Shown here in pieces: positions 16,050 to 24,718 of a stretch of 64,000 bases of DNA (position 1 is the stretch's first letter; each line of letters begins with the position of its first letter). The notes under the pieces were generated by a model. The model was not told where the DNA came from and did no database searches. It worked only from the letters and a program-made list of their open reading frames with translations. This DNA is from Streptomyces alfalfae (GTDB lineage: Bacteria; Actinomycetota; Actinomycetes; Streptomycetales; Streptomycetaceae), in assembly GCF_004127445.1 (NCBI RefSeq), contig NZ_QEXM01000043.1, positions 434,001 through 498,000 on the forward strand. The letters run 5' to 3'. A program made the position numbers and the translations under genes.

Positions 16050-16921
16050 TCACCGCACGCGCGTCACGGTGACCACGGCGTGCCTCGTCGTCCCCGCCAG
16101 CACCTCGACGAGTAGTCCGGGCTCCGCCGCTGTGAACGACTCGCCTCCGGCCGCCCGACCTCGCGCGGCCGGGGCATTGTTGACCAGCGCCGCCGCGACT
16201 TGCGCGGCCAGCTGCGCCCCGAGCCGCTGAGACAATGCAACACGGCCGTCAGGCAACCGCACTGCCAGCGCCCGCGGCCGACTCGCCGTCCCCGTGAACC
16301 CCACCACTTCCGCGTCGAGTGTCTCCGCGTGTCTGACCTTCTTCCACGACGACGACCGACCCGCCCGGTACGGCGACCGCCCCGACTCGCCACCACCCCC
16401 TCCACACCCGAGCCGGCCAGCGTCTCGTACCAGACCCTGGCGACCTCCACGTCTTCCGTCGCCGACACTGCTTGAATCGGCGACCCCTCCGGCAGCCCGG
16501 CCACCATGTCCAGCATCAAGGCGCGTCGCTCCTCATACGGACGCCCCCGCACGTCCCCGGTGGACAACGCCAGAACGTCCCACACGATGAGCAGCGCAGG
16601 ACGCCGCGCCGCCAGCTCCCGCGACCGTGCCGGCGAGGAAGCCGCCCGAGCCTGAGCGGCCTCGAACGACACCCGCCCGTCAACCACGACGACCGCCTCG
16701 CCGTCCAGCACGACACCAGGTGACAGAGCCATCCCCGCAACAGCAAGATCCATCCAGGGCGTAGTCACGTCCCGACCCGACCGCGCTTGAAGCCGAACCG
16801 TCTCAGCCAGCCGCCACAACACCGCCCGGTGACCGTCGAGCTTCACCTCGTACCACCAGCGCGGACCGGTCGGCAGCTGTGGCACCAGCTCGGCCAGGGC
16901 GACGTCGACAGGGAACTCCAC
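16050..16921 (-). pseudogene. ATP-dependent DNA ligase (LigC/LigD-type domain), frameshifted
   Basis: The nucleotidyltransferase motif YEVKLDGHRAVL (catalytic lysine about residue 28) and the downstream LDGEAVVVV and RPALLIVWDV motifs identify an ATP-dependent ligase. After GVEGVVA (near 16389) the frame shifts by one base. The continuing protein reads SPYRAGRSSSWKKVRHAETL and ends RHAVVTVTRVR at 16050. One added base there would give an intact protein of about 290 residues. Such ligases are frequent on Streptomyces plasmids. If the lesion is real, the oligonucleotide-binding end is lost. Confidence 0.7.
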
Positions 16922-16963
16922 CCCGCCACCTTCAAACGCCGCCCGCGCCGCCCGCGCGCCGGA

Positions 16964-17308
16964 CTACTCCAGCAGGCCCAGCCGTGTGTCCGGCCGACAC
17001 TTCGAGCACGCCGGAACCTGCTGACGTATCGCGTCGCGCGCCTGATCCCGCGTCGCCGGCATCTGACGCTTACCCGGGTCCCAGCAGTCCCCCGTATGCA
17101 CCGCCACCAGGCTGTGCCGGTCCAGGCCCCGCTCGATCAGCCACTCCGGGAGCGGCGGCCGTCGCTCTTCGGCCTGCCGCCGCTCGGCCTCCCGACGCTC
17201 CTCGTCCGCGATCCACCCATCGAGCTGCCGAAGGCTCGCCCGCGCCTGCTGCTCGACCACGCGGCGCGTGAACTGCAGCAGTTCCAAACGGGACGGAGTA
17301 TCGCTCAC
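16964..17308 (-). CDS. DUF6233 family protein
   Basis: This 114-residue protein has a helical N-terminus (RRVVEQQARASLRQLDGWIA), a central PPLPEWLIERGLDRHSLVAV and a C-terminal VPACSKCRPDTRLGLLE. These match the DUF6233 pattern I know from Streptomyces. A perfect TATAAT lies only 7 bases before the GTG start and no ribosome site is present, so the mRNA may be leaderless. The function is unknown. Confidence 0.7.
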   Translation of the reverse strand: MSDTPSRLELLQFTRRVVEQQARASLRQLDGWIADEERREAERRQAEERRPPLPEWLIERGLDRHSLVAVHTGDCWDPGKRQMPATRDQARDAIRQQVPACSKCRPDTRLGLLE

Positions 17309-17315
17309 ACATTCG

Positions 17316-17321
17316 ATTATA
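17316..17321 (-). promoter_or_regulatory. -10 box TATAAT for an apparently leaderless gene
   Basis: TATAAT on the minus strand ends at 17316 and the GTG of the DUF6233 gene begins at 17308. Transcription would therefore start at or next to the first codon. No clear -35 box is visible. Confidence 0.55.
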
Positions 17322-17547
17322 GAGGGGCGGTTTTCAGACGACCTCCGCAGGGCATGCAGTCAACCCCTCCCACCTGGTCTTTTTGATGAACGTGCAAGGT
17401 CTAGAACCTGCCTTATAGGCCGCTGACCACAAGTTTCCGTCCGTGATCATCCTCAAACTGAGAATGTGTCATCCCGTCCTTGGCTGGCGGGAAACCATCG
17501 GAAATCCGGAGGGTCCACCCCTTCGCATAGCGTCTGCTGAACGGACA

Positions 17548-17573
17548 GAGGCCGCCCGGACAGGGGCGGCCTC
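17548..17573. terminator. GC-rich hairpin, probable (bidirectional) terminator
   Basis: GAGGCCGCCC (17548-17557) pairs with GGGCGGCCTC (17564-17573) around 6 bases. It lies just past the end of the leftward open frame that finishes at 17590 and could terminate the long leftward gene train. Confidence 0.5.
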
Positions 17574-17589
17574 CTCGCATCCGCACCCC

Positions 17590-19032
17590 TCACAGCGGCA
17601 AGCAGTAAGGACGGGACAGCCCCATGGAACCACAGCCTTGGAAGAGCCTCGGCCGCATCGAGTGCCGGCGCCCAGGCGTCGCCGACGTCACCCTCACCGG
17701 CGCCGTCTGGTGGCTCCTCCACACCCAGCCGCAAGTGCACGAGCTGATCGCCAGCACTGCGGCCCTCCTGCTCCTCCGATGCGTCCGCGTCCACAACCCG
17801 GCCGGAGTCCGCCGGTAACTCGACGCATCACGGCGGCCCCCAGGCAACCAGGCGTGGGGGCCGCCGCCCTCATGCATCACCCAGCCGACAGGCACTGCGC
17901 ATTGAGCCAAAACACGCACCGAGGCCCCCGCACGGGGGAGGACGCTGTTGGCGGTCGCCAAAAGCGTGTCCATCTGGGGCTGCGGGGGCCCGTGCAGTGA
18001 AGAAGGGTGGGTGCAGTCAGCTCCCAGTGGAGTCTTCTGTGTGGCTGTTGCTGTGACTGGGCGTGTCACGGCGAGGGCGCCTCCGCCTGCCGCGATCAGG
18101 ACGGCCGCTCCGCCGATCAGCCACGGCGTGGCGTCAGCGCCGGTGTGGGCGAGGGAGGCCGTCGGCGTCTTCGGTGTGGAGTCACCGACCGGGGTGGCAG
18201 CGATCGTGGAGGAGTCGGGTTCCGGTGTGTCGCTGTCCGATGCGGACGGCGTGGCCCTTCCTGTACCGCTGTTCGGCTTGCCTGGCCTGGAGGAGGGGGT
18301 GTCGGTGGGCGTGTGCGTGGGCTTGCCCGAGGGTTCGGGCTTCGGGGTGGTGGTGGTCTTGGCGTTGGTGACGGTCACGGTCACCGGGTCGCCGGGAGCC
18401 GCGGTGAACGTCTTGGTCGGCTTGTACAGGTGGTAGCCGGCAGAGGCTTTGATCTCCTTGACCCAGAACTGGGCCTTGCGGCTCGACATGGGCAGCTCTC
18501 CGGAGGCCGTGCCCTTGGCTCCCGTGGTCAGGGTGAGCAGCGTCGAGGTGCCGGTGCCGATGTTCACGGTCGCGCCGGGCAGGAGCTTGCCGGTCTTGTC
18601 GTCCTTGGCCTGCAGGAGGACCTTGGCGGCCTTGAACGCGTCGGTGATCGTCAGCCGTGTGGTCGCGCCCGGGGTGACGATGACGTCCTGGTCGGCGACG
18701 ACCTCGTGCAGCGGGCTGCCGGAGGCCGTCTCCTTGAGCCGGTAGACGCCGGGCGCGAGGTCGGAGAAGGTCAGCTTTCCCTGGGTGTCGGTCGTCCCGT
18801 GTCCGGCTTCCTGGCCGGCGGAGTCGAGCAGCAGGAATACGGCGCCGGGCAGGGCGTCTCCGGCGGTGTCCTTGGTGGTGATCTCGACGCTGCCCGCGTC
18901 CGGGGCCGGAGTCTCGGCGGAGGCCGAGGGGGTCGGTTCGGAGGGCTCGGCGCTCGCGGTCGGCACCCAGGTGAGGGTGCCGGCCGCGGCGACGGCGAGG
19001 GCAGCGGCGGATCGGACGAGACGTGCGTGCAC
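17590..19032 (-). CDS. SpaA-like (prealbumin-fold) surface protein with LAHTG sorting signal
   Basis: The GTG at 19032 begins a signal peptide (LAVAAAGTLTWVPTASA). Two prealbumin/SpaA-type beta domains follow (ITTKDTAGDALPGAVFLLLD, LQAKDDKTGKLLPGATVNIG), the kind that form stabilising isopeptide bonds in Gram-positive pilins. Then come a Thr/Pro stalk, the sorting motif LAHTG (suited to class E sortases) and a membrane helix near 18110-18060. The frame does not stop after the helix but runs another 150 residues of non-coding-looking sequence to 17590. A one-base shift near 18060 would give a short polar tail ending at about 18018, so the 3' end is suspect. Confidence 0.65.
   Translation of the reverse strand: MHARLVRSAAALAVAAAGTLTWVPTASAEPSEPTPSASAETPAPDAGSVEITTKDTAGDALPGAVFLLLDSAGQEAGHGTTDTQGKLTFSDLAPGVYRLKETASGSPLHEVVADQDVIVTPGATTRLTITDAFKAAKVLLQAKDDKTGKLLPGATVNIGTGTSTLLTLTTGAKGTASGELPMSSRKAQFWVKEIKASAGYHLYKPTKTFTAAPGDPVTVTVTNAKTTTTPKPEPSGKPTHTPTDTPSSRPGKPNSGTGRATPSASDSDTPEPDSSTIAATPVGDSTPKTPTASLAHTGADATPWLIGGAAVLIAAGGGALAVTRPVTATATQKTPLGADCTHPSSLHGPPQPQMDTLLATANSVLPRAGASVRVLAQCAVPVGWVMHEGGGPHAWLPGGRRDASSYRRTPAGLWTRTHRRSRRAAVLAISSCTCGWVWRSHQTAPVRVTSATPGRRHSMRPRLFQGCGSMGLSRPYCLPL
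17624..17818 (+). CDS. Small hypothetical membrane protein
   Basis: This 64-residue frame starts at ATG 17624 behind AAGGACGGG. It contains one hydrophobic stretch (GAVWWLLHTQPQVHELIAST, then ALLLL). A strong terminator hairpin follows 13 bases after its stop, which supports a real gene. It overlaps the doubtful read-through end of the leftward SpaA-like frame, and both cannot be genuine there. Confidence 0.45.
   Translation: MEPQPWKSLGRIECRRPGVADVTLTGAVWWLLHTQPQVHELIASTAALLLLRCVRVHNPAGVRR
17832..17865 (+). terminator. Terminator hairpin
   Basis: GGCGGCCCCCA (17832-17842) pairs with TGGGGGCCGCC (17855-17865) over a 12-base loop, 13 bases after the stop of the small rightward gene. It may serve both strands. 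Confidence 0.6.
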
Positions 19033-19061
19033 GAGAAAGAAGACTCCCTGATCGGTCGGGG

Positions 19062-19862
19062 TCAGTGGGTGCGGCCAGTCGTATGGCCGGTGGGCGGCAT
19101 CGCGGAGGTCGGACGGTTGAGTGGCTGCGGCGCCCCAGCGGGTGCGACGTAGAGGTGACGGCGGGTGTGGAAGGGGATCTGTTTCACGGCCCGGTGCAGC
19201 GGTTCGGTGGAGATCAGCGAGGCGGTGAAGGCCGCGGCGAGGGTGGTGGGAGCGGCGGCGGAGAACTGGGCCTGCCAGTGCGGTTCGCTCGGGTATCCGC
19301 CCCAGGCGCGCCAGGTAGGGCCTTCGGAACGGGTGGTGGCGTACCGGTGGCGCACGCCGCCGAGGCCGTCCGGTGGGAGGAAGGTCTGTGTGCCGTCCGT
19401 TTTGACGCTGTGGCTCCAGCCGCGGGTGAGGAGCGGCGTGTACACCTCGTACGGGGCCGTCGCGTCCTCGAACAGGTGGGTCTGGTCGCTGTGCCGGTCT
19501 TCGAGGTATAGGTCGAGCAGTTCGGCGTGGACGTCGCGCAGGAGTTCGGCGGGGGTGGTGGCGTCGAAGGTGATCTCCCAGGCCCGTGGGCCGAAGGGGA
19601 CACGGTCCATGCCGATGGTCCACGTTCCTTGGCCTCGCTCCTCGGGTTTGGGAGTGAAGCGGGTCCACAACCGGGCGCAGGGGCTGATGGCGAACACCAT
19701 CCCATCGAGTCCCTGGTGAAGGTGCCAGCCCTCGTCGAAGGGGAAGGCCCAGATCGTCTTCAGGTCTGCTTGGCCGGGACCTGCAAGGTGACGCGGGAGG
19801 ACCCTCACGGTCTGGGCGGGGTCGAGACCCTTGAAGGGGTCGTAGGGCGGATCGGGCAACAC
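19062..19862 (-). CDS. DUF317 domain protein
   Basis: This 266-residue protein has two DUF317-type repeats (TWTIGMDRVPFGPRAWEITF; HWQAQFSAAAPTTLAAAFTA). It lies in the leftward train 53 bases downstream of a 162-residue unknown protein, and the SpaA-like gene follows it. The function of DUF317 is unknown. Four DUF317 genes occur in this window. Confidence 0.7.
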   Translation of the reverse strand: MLPDPPYDPFKGLDPAQTVRVLPRHLAGPGQADLKTIWAFPFDEGWHLHQGLDGMVFAISPCARLWTRFTPKPEERGQGTWTIGMDRVPFGPRAWEITFDATTPAELLRDVHAELLDLYLEDRHSDQTHLFEDATAPYEVYTPLLTRGWSHSVKTDGTQTFLPPDGLGGVRHRYATTRSEGPTWRAWGGYPSEPHWQAQFSAAAPTTLAAAFTASLISTEPLHRAVKQIPFHTRRHLYVAPAGAPQPLNRPTSAMPPTGHTTGRTH

Positions 19863-19915
19863 GAGGAGAGGCTCCTGCTAGTGGCTGGCGCGGTGTGCGG
19901 GTTTCGGGATGAGGA

Positions 19916-20404
19916 TCAGCGGGTGCGGGCCCCGGCGGGGGCGGTCGGCGGGGCCGGAGTTCTGCGCGACGTGCGGCCGGCCGCTCGCTTGGGCGCGGAG
20001 GCGGCCCAGGCGCCGGGGAACCAGACGGCCGTGTACTGCTCGATGGCATCGCGCAGCCCGCTGGTGACGGCCCCGTCCCACGGCGGGCGACCGGGGCGGT
20101 GGTGGGTGTCGAAGGTGCCGTACTGCTTGGTGTTCGGGCGGGTGTGGTTGGCTTCGTCGCGGCGGTGGAAGGTTCCGTGCTCCACGAAGCTGAGCGCCAC
20201 CGCGTCGATCTCGCCGCGGTCCGGGTGGACGACTGCGACACGCAGCCCGCCATAGGTGTCCGCGTGGATGGTGCGGGTGAAGTCGATCCGCAGCCGTAGC
20301 GGCGTGCCCGGGACGGGAGCGGCGTAGTAGGTGTTGCCCACGACGGCGTGGTCGTGGAAGGGGAGGCACAGCTCGGTGAAGAACTCGGGGGCCTGCAGGG
20401 ACAC
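19916..20404 (-). CDS. Hypothetical protein between DUF317 genes
   Basis: This 162-residue protein starts at GTG 20404 (MSLQAPEFFTELCLPFHDHA). It has a beta-rich body (LRLRIDFTRTIHADTYGGLR, IDAVALSFVEHGTFHRRD) and a basic disordered tail. It is co-directional with DUF317 genes on both sides. I recognise no family. Confidence 0.55.
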   Translation of the reverse strand: MSLQAPEFFTELCLPFHDHAVVGNTYYAAPVPGTPLRLRIDFTRTIHADTYGGLRVAVVHPDRGEIDAVALSFVEHGTFHRRDEANHTRPNTKQYGTFDTHHRPGRPPWDGAVTSGLRDAIEQYTAVWFPGAWAASAPKRAAGRTSRRTPAPPTAPAGARTR

Positions 20405-20434
20405 GAAGGTCTCCGGTCGGGGATTGGGCTGCGG

Positions 20435-21301
20435 TCAGCGGCGTGGTCCGGGTAGGGCAGGTCGGCTCGTGGTGCTCCAGCGCGGGACGCTGGCCGCGGG
20501 AAGCGCGGCCGGGCGGCGGGACGCGGCGGCCCGCCGGACGTCGAGGGGGGTGGGCGATGGCCGACTCGGCGGGAGGATCGGGGAGAGCTGGGCGTGGTCC
20601 TTGACGTAGCTGGAGGTGTCGTCCCGCCATCGAGGCAAGGGTGCGGGGTCGGCCACGGCCTCGGTCACAGCCCGCAGAAGGGCGGCGGGGGTGTCGGTGC
20701 TGGCCGTGATGTACCAGAAGGGCCGGGCTGAGGAGGTGCCGGCCCACAGGTGCCAGCGGGCGTCGCGAGTGTCCAGTTCGATCGCCGGGTCGAGGTCGCC
20801 GGTGGTGTACTCCAGCGTGGCGAGCCCGCCGGGTGCGGTGATGGCGAAGGTGCTCAGGTGCGGGCGGTTGAACTGCCAGCCTCGGTTGATGAGCGGGTCG
20901 ACGGCCAGGAAGGGGTCACGGTCGGCGCTTCCGGCAAGCGGGCGGGCAAGGTAGTGGTCCGGGCCCTGCCGGTACGCCTCGGCAAGAGCGTTGGTAAAAG
21001 CGGTGACGAACTCCGTGGGCGCGGCGTCGTTGAAGCAGACACCCCAGGCAGGCGGACCGAAGGCGTCCTTGTAGGCGTTGATGCGCCACAGTCCGTCGTC
21101 ATCGCCTTCGGGGAGATAGCCGAGGCGGACCTTGCCGTCGGGCGCCGTGAGGTAGGCGTTGCCGAGGTCGTCGTGGTGCAGATCCCAGCCGAGGCCGCGT
21201 AGCGGGTCGAGGCCGGGGTCACCGACCGCGGTGGAGCGGGCTAGGTGGCGTGGGGAGACGTAGACGTCGCCGTCGATGGTCTCGTGGTCGTCGTGAAGCA
21301 C
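20435..21301 (-). CDS. DUF317 domain protein
   Basis: This 288-residue protein has two DUF317 units (FGPPAWGVCFNDAAPTEFVT; WHLWAGTSSARPFWYITAST) and a proline-rich tail. It follows the HAD hydrolase gene by 22 bases in the leftward train. The role is unknown. Confidence 0.7.
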   Translation of the reverse strand: MLHDDHETIDGDVYVSPRHLARSTAVGDPGLDPLRGLGWDLHHDDLGNAYLTAPDGKVRLGYLPEGDDDGLWRINAYKDAFGPPAWGVCFNDAAPTEFVTAFTNALAEAYRQGPDHYLARPLAGSADRDPFLAVDPLINRGWQFNRPHLSTFAITAPGGLATLEYTTGDLDPAIELDTRDARWHLWAGTSSARPFWYITASTDTPAALLRAVTEAVADPAPLPRWRDDTSSYVKDHAQLSPILPPSRPSPTPLDVRRAAASRRPAALPAASVPRWSTTSRPALPGPRR

Positions 21302-21323
21302 TGAATCCTAGGGGGAGGCGGGG

Positions 21324-21947
21324 TCAGTTGGAGGACTGCAGGGCGGCTGCGAGGTCGGTGGACCGACCGGTGTAGTGCAGGGTGCGCAGGCCCAGGCGGC
21401 GGGCGGCGTGGCAGTTGTCGGCCCGGTCGTCCACGAAGAGGACGCGGTGGGGGTCGGCGCCGGTGGCGTTCATCGCGTGCTGGTAGGCGGCCGGGTCGGG
21501 TTTGCAGACCTGGAGCCGGGCCGAGTAGAAGGCGTGGGTCATCAGGCGGCGCCACGGGTGGCGGTCGAGGACGTCGCTGAGGTGGCGGGGTGCGTTCGAC
21601 AGCAGGACCAGCGGCAGACCGGACTCGTGGGCGTGGTGGAGAACATCGACGACGCGTTCATCGGTGGACGTCCACATATCGGTGTCGGCGTCGCGGAGTT
21701 CACGCAGCCGGCGGGCGCCGGGGTGGTGGCCGAGGACCGTGGCCCAGTACGCGAGGTCGCTGAGCTGGCCGGCGTCGTAGGCGGAGCGGGCGTTCCAGAA
21801 GGCGTTCTGGAAGGCGGGGAGGTCGTCGGGCCACAAGGCGGTGTGGGCCAGGCGGAGCCACTGGTCGGTGGTGGGTTGCAGGCCGATGACGCCGTTGTAG
21901 TCGAGGATGACGGCGTCCAGGCCCGCCTGGGCGGCGGCAGGGGTCAA
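21324..21947 (-). CDS. HAD-superfamily hydrolase
   Basis: This 207-residue protein is a probable phosphatase. Motif I is DAVILDYNGVIG, where the usual DxD is DxN (D-Y-N). Motif II is LVLLSNAP, the lysine motif is LQVCKPDPAAYQ and motif IV is VLFVDDRADN. The second aspartate of motif I normally acts as acid/base, so the asparagine may change the activity. The TTG start at 21947 overlaps the MFS stop (TTGA). It belongs to the ATP-grasp/exporter operon, so a substrate in the same pathway is likely. Confidence 0.7.
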   Translation of the reverse strand: MTPAAAQAGLDAVILDYNGVIGLQPTTDQWLRLAHTALWPDDLPAFQNAFWNARSAYDAGQLSDLAYWATVLGHHPGARRLRELRDADTDMWTSTDERVVDVLHHAHESGLPLVLLSNAPRHLSDVLDRHPWRRLMTHAFYSARLQVCKPDPAAYQHAMNATGADPHRVLFVDDRADNCHAARRLGLRTLHYTGRSTDLAAALQSSN

Positions 21948-23095
21948 GGGGCGGTGTTCTCCAGGGCGCGATGGGCGAGAGCGGCGACGGCGGCTGCGAG
22001 GAGGGCGGGCAGCAGCAGGGCCGTGGACAGGGTGGTGGCGCTGGCCAGGGCACCGATGAGGGCCGGGCCGGCGAGAAGGCCGAGGTAGCCGGTGGCGGTG
22101 ACCGTGGCCACGGCCTTGGCGCCTCCGGCTCCGGCCGCGGTGATGAGCGAGGGGACGGTGGTGGACAGGCCGAGTCCGAAGACCGCCCACCCGGCCAGCG
22201 CCAGCGGGGTACTGCTCCCGATGACGCCGATGGTCAGTCCGGCCGTGGCGAGAACGGCACCGGCCCGTACGACCGTCGGGGCGCCAAAGGCTGCGGTGAG
22301 CCGGTCTCCGGTCAGCCGTCCCGCGGCCATGGCCGCGCTGTACAGCGCGAACGCGGTGGCACTCGCGGCCGTCGGGGCACCCAGTGTGTGCAGGTGCACG
22401 GCTGCCCAGTCAGCGGCGGCCCCCTCCCCCAGCAGGCTCGCAGCGGCCAGCGCAGCCAGAAGCCAGAGCTTTCCCGGCGACGGAACCAGGGGCAGCTTCC
22501 CAGCGTCGGCGCGCATTGCGGGGCGGTCCGCGCCGCTCAGGCTTCGGGTGACCGGCACCGCAGCGATCGCGATGCCGGCCAGGAGGGCGCCTGTTGCGGC
22601 GAAGAGAGTGCTGTGCGCGGCGTGGGCGGTGAGAGCGGCCAAGGCGGCACCGGCCAGGGCGCCGAGGGAGTAGGCGGCGTGAAGACTAGACATGATGGGA
22701 CGGCCGACGGCGTTTTGGCAGCGGACGGCCGCGGTGTTGGCGGCGACATCGAGGACGCCGTGCGCAAGGCCGAACGCGAGAGCCGCCGCCAGCAACCCGG
22801 ACAGGCTCTCGCCTTGGCCCACCAAGACGAGGCATCCAGCCAGGGCAAAAGCCCCGGTGCTGAGCAGCGTCGGGAGCCGCTCTGGGCGGGCGTAGCGGCC
22901 TCCGAGCTGCAGTCCGGCGACCATGCCGACGGCGGCGGCCAGCAGGACCAGGGCCAGCCCTGCGGTGCTGAGGTGGGCAGCCTGCTGCACGGCGGGCATC
23001 CGGGCGCCCCACACCGCCATGATGGCCCCGAGGCCGAGGAAGTACCCGGTCAGCAGCGCCCGGCTGTGCCGGTCGGCCGCAGACACCACGCTCAC
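21944..23095 (-). CDS. MFS transporter
   Basis: This 383-residue membrane protein has about 12 hydrophobic helices and the MFS features GAIMAVWGARMPAVQQ, RPIMSSLHAAYSLGALAG and AAMAAGRLTGDRL. It resembles sugar or drug transporters of the FucP/YbjJ-like group. The GTG at 23095 overlaps the ATP-grasp stop (GTGA). Coupling to a ligase gene suggests export of the ligase product. Direction and substrate are inferred. Confidence 0.72.
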   Translation of the reverse strand: MSVVSAADRHSRALLTGYFLGLGAIMAVWGARMPAVQQAAHLSTAGLALVLLAAAVGMVAGLQLGGRYARPERLPTLLSTGAFALAGCLVLVGQGESLSGLLAAALAFGLAHGVLDVAANTAAVRCQNAVGRPIMSSLHAAYSLGALAGAALAALTAHAAHSTLFAATGALLAGIAIAAVPVTRSLSGADRPAMRADAGKLPLVPSPGKLWLLAALAAASLLGEGAAADWAAVHLHTLGAPTAASATAFALYSAAMAAGRLTGDRLTAAFGAPTVVRAGAVLATAGLTIGVIGSSTPLALAGWAVFGLGLSTTVPSLITAAGAGGAKAVATVTATGYLGLLAGPALIGALASATTLSTALLLPALLAAAVAALAHRALENTAP

Positions 23096-24336
23096 GCCGC
23101 GGTGCTGCGGGTGCTGGGGGTCCGGTCGAGGACCGCGGTGACAGCGCGAGCGGCCTGCTGAGCGCGTGCACGCGCCTCCTTGCCGGTGGCGGCGGTGGTG
23201 ATGAGGTAACCGAGCCGCCCCGTGTACAGGTTTCCTCCGTCGGTGGGGAGGAGGAGCTGGTCGCCGGTGCGGCGCTGGAACTGCAGCCGGTCCAGCCACG
23301 TCGGGCATGGTCCGTCGTAGGTGAGGTGGGTGAGGGTGCCGGAGGTGTCCGGGTAGAGGAGCCGGATGGCTGCGGCCGAGGACCTGATGGGCGTGAGGTC
23401 GGGGGCACGGTCGCAGGCGATGTCGGCGGCGGCACGGGGCAGGCCGATGCCGGTGGCGAGACGCACGAGGTGGCCGATCATGTCTCCAGCCAGGCGGGCG
23501 TTGACCTCGATGAGACGGGGTCTGCCCTCGACGAGGCGCATCTCGATGTGGCTGACGCCGGCGATGATGCCGAGGGCGTTGATCGCCGCCCGGGCGGCCG
23601 GCGCGACGGTCTCCAGGAGCGGGTCGGCGGCGTCCACGCTGTGGGCCAGCTGCTCGAAGTGCGGCGGAGGGCTGAGGGTCTTGCGGTTGACCGCGACCAC
23701 CGTGGTGATGCCACGGTAGGTGACGCACTCCACGGAGATCTCCGGCCCGTCGAGGAACTCCTCCACGAGGACACTGGTGCTCTCGGTCCCCTGCCCCGCG
23801 GTCCGTTCGGCTGCCCGGTAAGCGGCCGTGAGCTGATCACGGTCATCGACGCGGCGCACGCCGATGGCACCCGCGTGTGAGGCGGGCTTCAGCACCACGG
23901 GGTAGCCGATCCGTTCGGCGGCGGCTTCGGCCTCCTGGCGGGTACGCACGCTCACCGAGGCGGCCGAGGGCACGCCGTGGCGGGCGAACAGCGAGCGAGC
24001 GGTGGCCTTGTTGCGGCACCCCTGCATCACTTCGGGTGCGGTAGTGGGCAAGCCGAACTGGCGGGCGAGGCGGGCGGTCGGGACCACGTTCCACTCGTCC
24101 CAGGTCATGACACCGGCGAGGTCGTGGCGTCCGGCCAGGGCCCGGCCCCCTGCCAGCAGCGCGGCAGGATCGCTGAGGTCCACGACGGCGTGATCGGTGA
24201 TGTGCGGCTTCTCCCACGACGGTTCGGTGCCGGTGAGCAGCACGACGTCGTAGGCGTCGGCGACCTGCTCCAGGCAGTAGCCGCGGTAGTTCTCATCTCC
24301 GGGAGCGACGACAAGTACAACAGGGCGAGCGGGCAA
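23092..24336 (-). CDS. ATP-grasp ligase
   Basis: This 414-residue ATP-grasp enzyme would join a carboxylate to an amine or similar nucleophile by way of an acyl phosphate. The signature pieces are IGYPVVLKPASHAGAIGVRR (ATP lysine), VLVEEFLDGPEISVECV, HIEMRLVEGRPRLIEVNARL (Mg-binding E and N) and the GDMIGHLVRLATGI segment. The layout matches L-amino-acid ligases and carbamoyl-phosphate-synthase-like peptide ligases. TTG 24336, with GGAG 9 bases upstream, is the start. Translational coupling to an MFS gene and then a HAD phosphatase suggests a dedicated small-molecule operon. Confidence 0.78.
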   Translation of the reverse strand: MPARPVVLVVAPGDENYRGYCLEQVADAYDVVLLTGTEPSWEKPHITDHAVVDLSDPAALLAGGRALAGRHDLAGVMTWDEWNVVPTARLARQFGLPTTAPEVMQGCRNKATARSLFARHGVPSAASVSVRTRQEAEAAAERIGYPVVLKPASHAGAIGVRRVDDRDQLTAAYRAAERTAGQGTESTSVLVEEFLDGPEISVECVTYRGITTVVAVNRKTLSPPPHFEQLAHSVDAADPLLETVAPAARAAINALGIIAGVSHIEMRLVEGRPRLIEVNARLAGDMIGHLVRLATGIGLPRAAADIACDRAPDLTPIRSSAAAIRLLYPDTSGTLTHLTYDGPCPTWLDRLQFQRRTGDQLLLPTDGGNLYTGRLGYLITTAATGKEARARAQQAARAVTAVLDRTPSTRSTAA

Positions 24337-24386
24337 GAGGGAATTCTCCGTATCGAGGGACGGCAGGGCAGGGAAAAGGGGGTGTC

Positions 24387-24689
24387 TCAGGCGGCGCGGC
24401 GACGGCGCAGCTCGAACGCATCGACCCAGTGGGGGTGTTCGTCGATCAGACGGCGGGCGTAGAGAGCGGTGAAGTTGTTGTTCAGCCCGGCGACGCCGTA
24501 CGGGAGTTGGCGGCGAAGGTCTTCGAAGAGGTCCTTGAGGCTGATCCGGGTGGCGCCGGCGGCCAGGCGGCGTGCGGCCATGCGTTCGAGGGATCGGTAC
24601 ACGTGCGGGTTGCGGGCATCGAAGGCGTGGAACTGCTCGCTGATGGTGCGGCCGGTCGCTCGGTGCGACCCGAGGGCGGCGATGGTCAT
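24387..24689 (-). CDS. Small conserved hypothetical protein
   Basis: This 100-residue protein has the motifs ARNPHVYRSLERMAARRLAA, ISLKDLFEDLRRQL and LNNNFTALYARRLIDEHPHW. The pattern (NPHVY... NNNFTALYAR) belongs to a widespread small family of unknown function, also seen near phage genes. The ATG at 24689 has GGAGG 8 bases upstream. It sits between an MFS gene and the ATP-grasp gene in the same train. Confidence 0.6.
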   Translation of the reverse strand: MTIAALGSHRATGRTISEQFHAFDARNPHVYRSLERMAARRLAAGATRISLKDLFEDLRRQLPYGVAGLNNNFTALYARRLIDEHPHWVDAFELRRRRAA

Positions 24690-24718
24690 AGGGGTCCTCC
24701 ACGGGCGGGACAGCCGGG

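Larger units (their letters stand above)
17309..17623. other. 315-base intergenic region
   Basis: It holds the TATAAT promoter of the leftward DUF6233 gene and a strong hairpin at 17548. The rest shows no gene I can support. Confidence 0.5.

Noticed and set aside
17590..20253. A single 887-residue leftward frame spanning several genes
   Set aside because: It is the SpaA-like frame extended upstream through the DUF317 genes; those genes have their own frames, starts and domain signatures, so only the part from 19032 is real.
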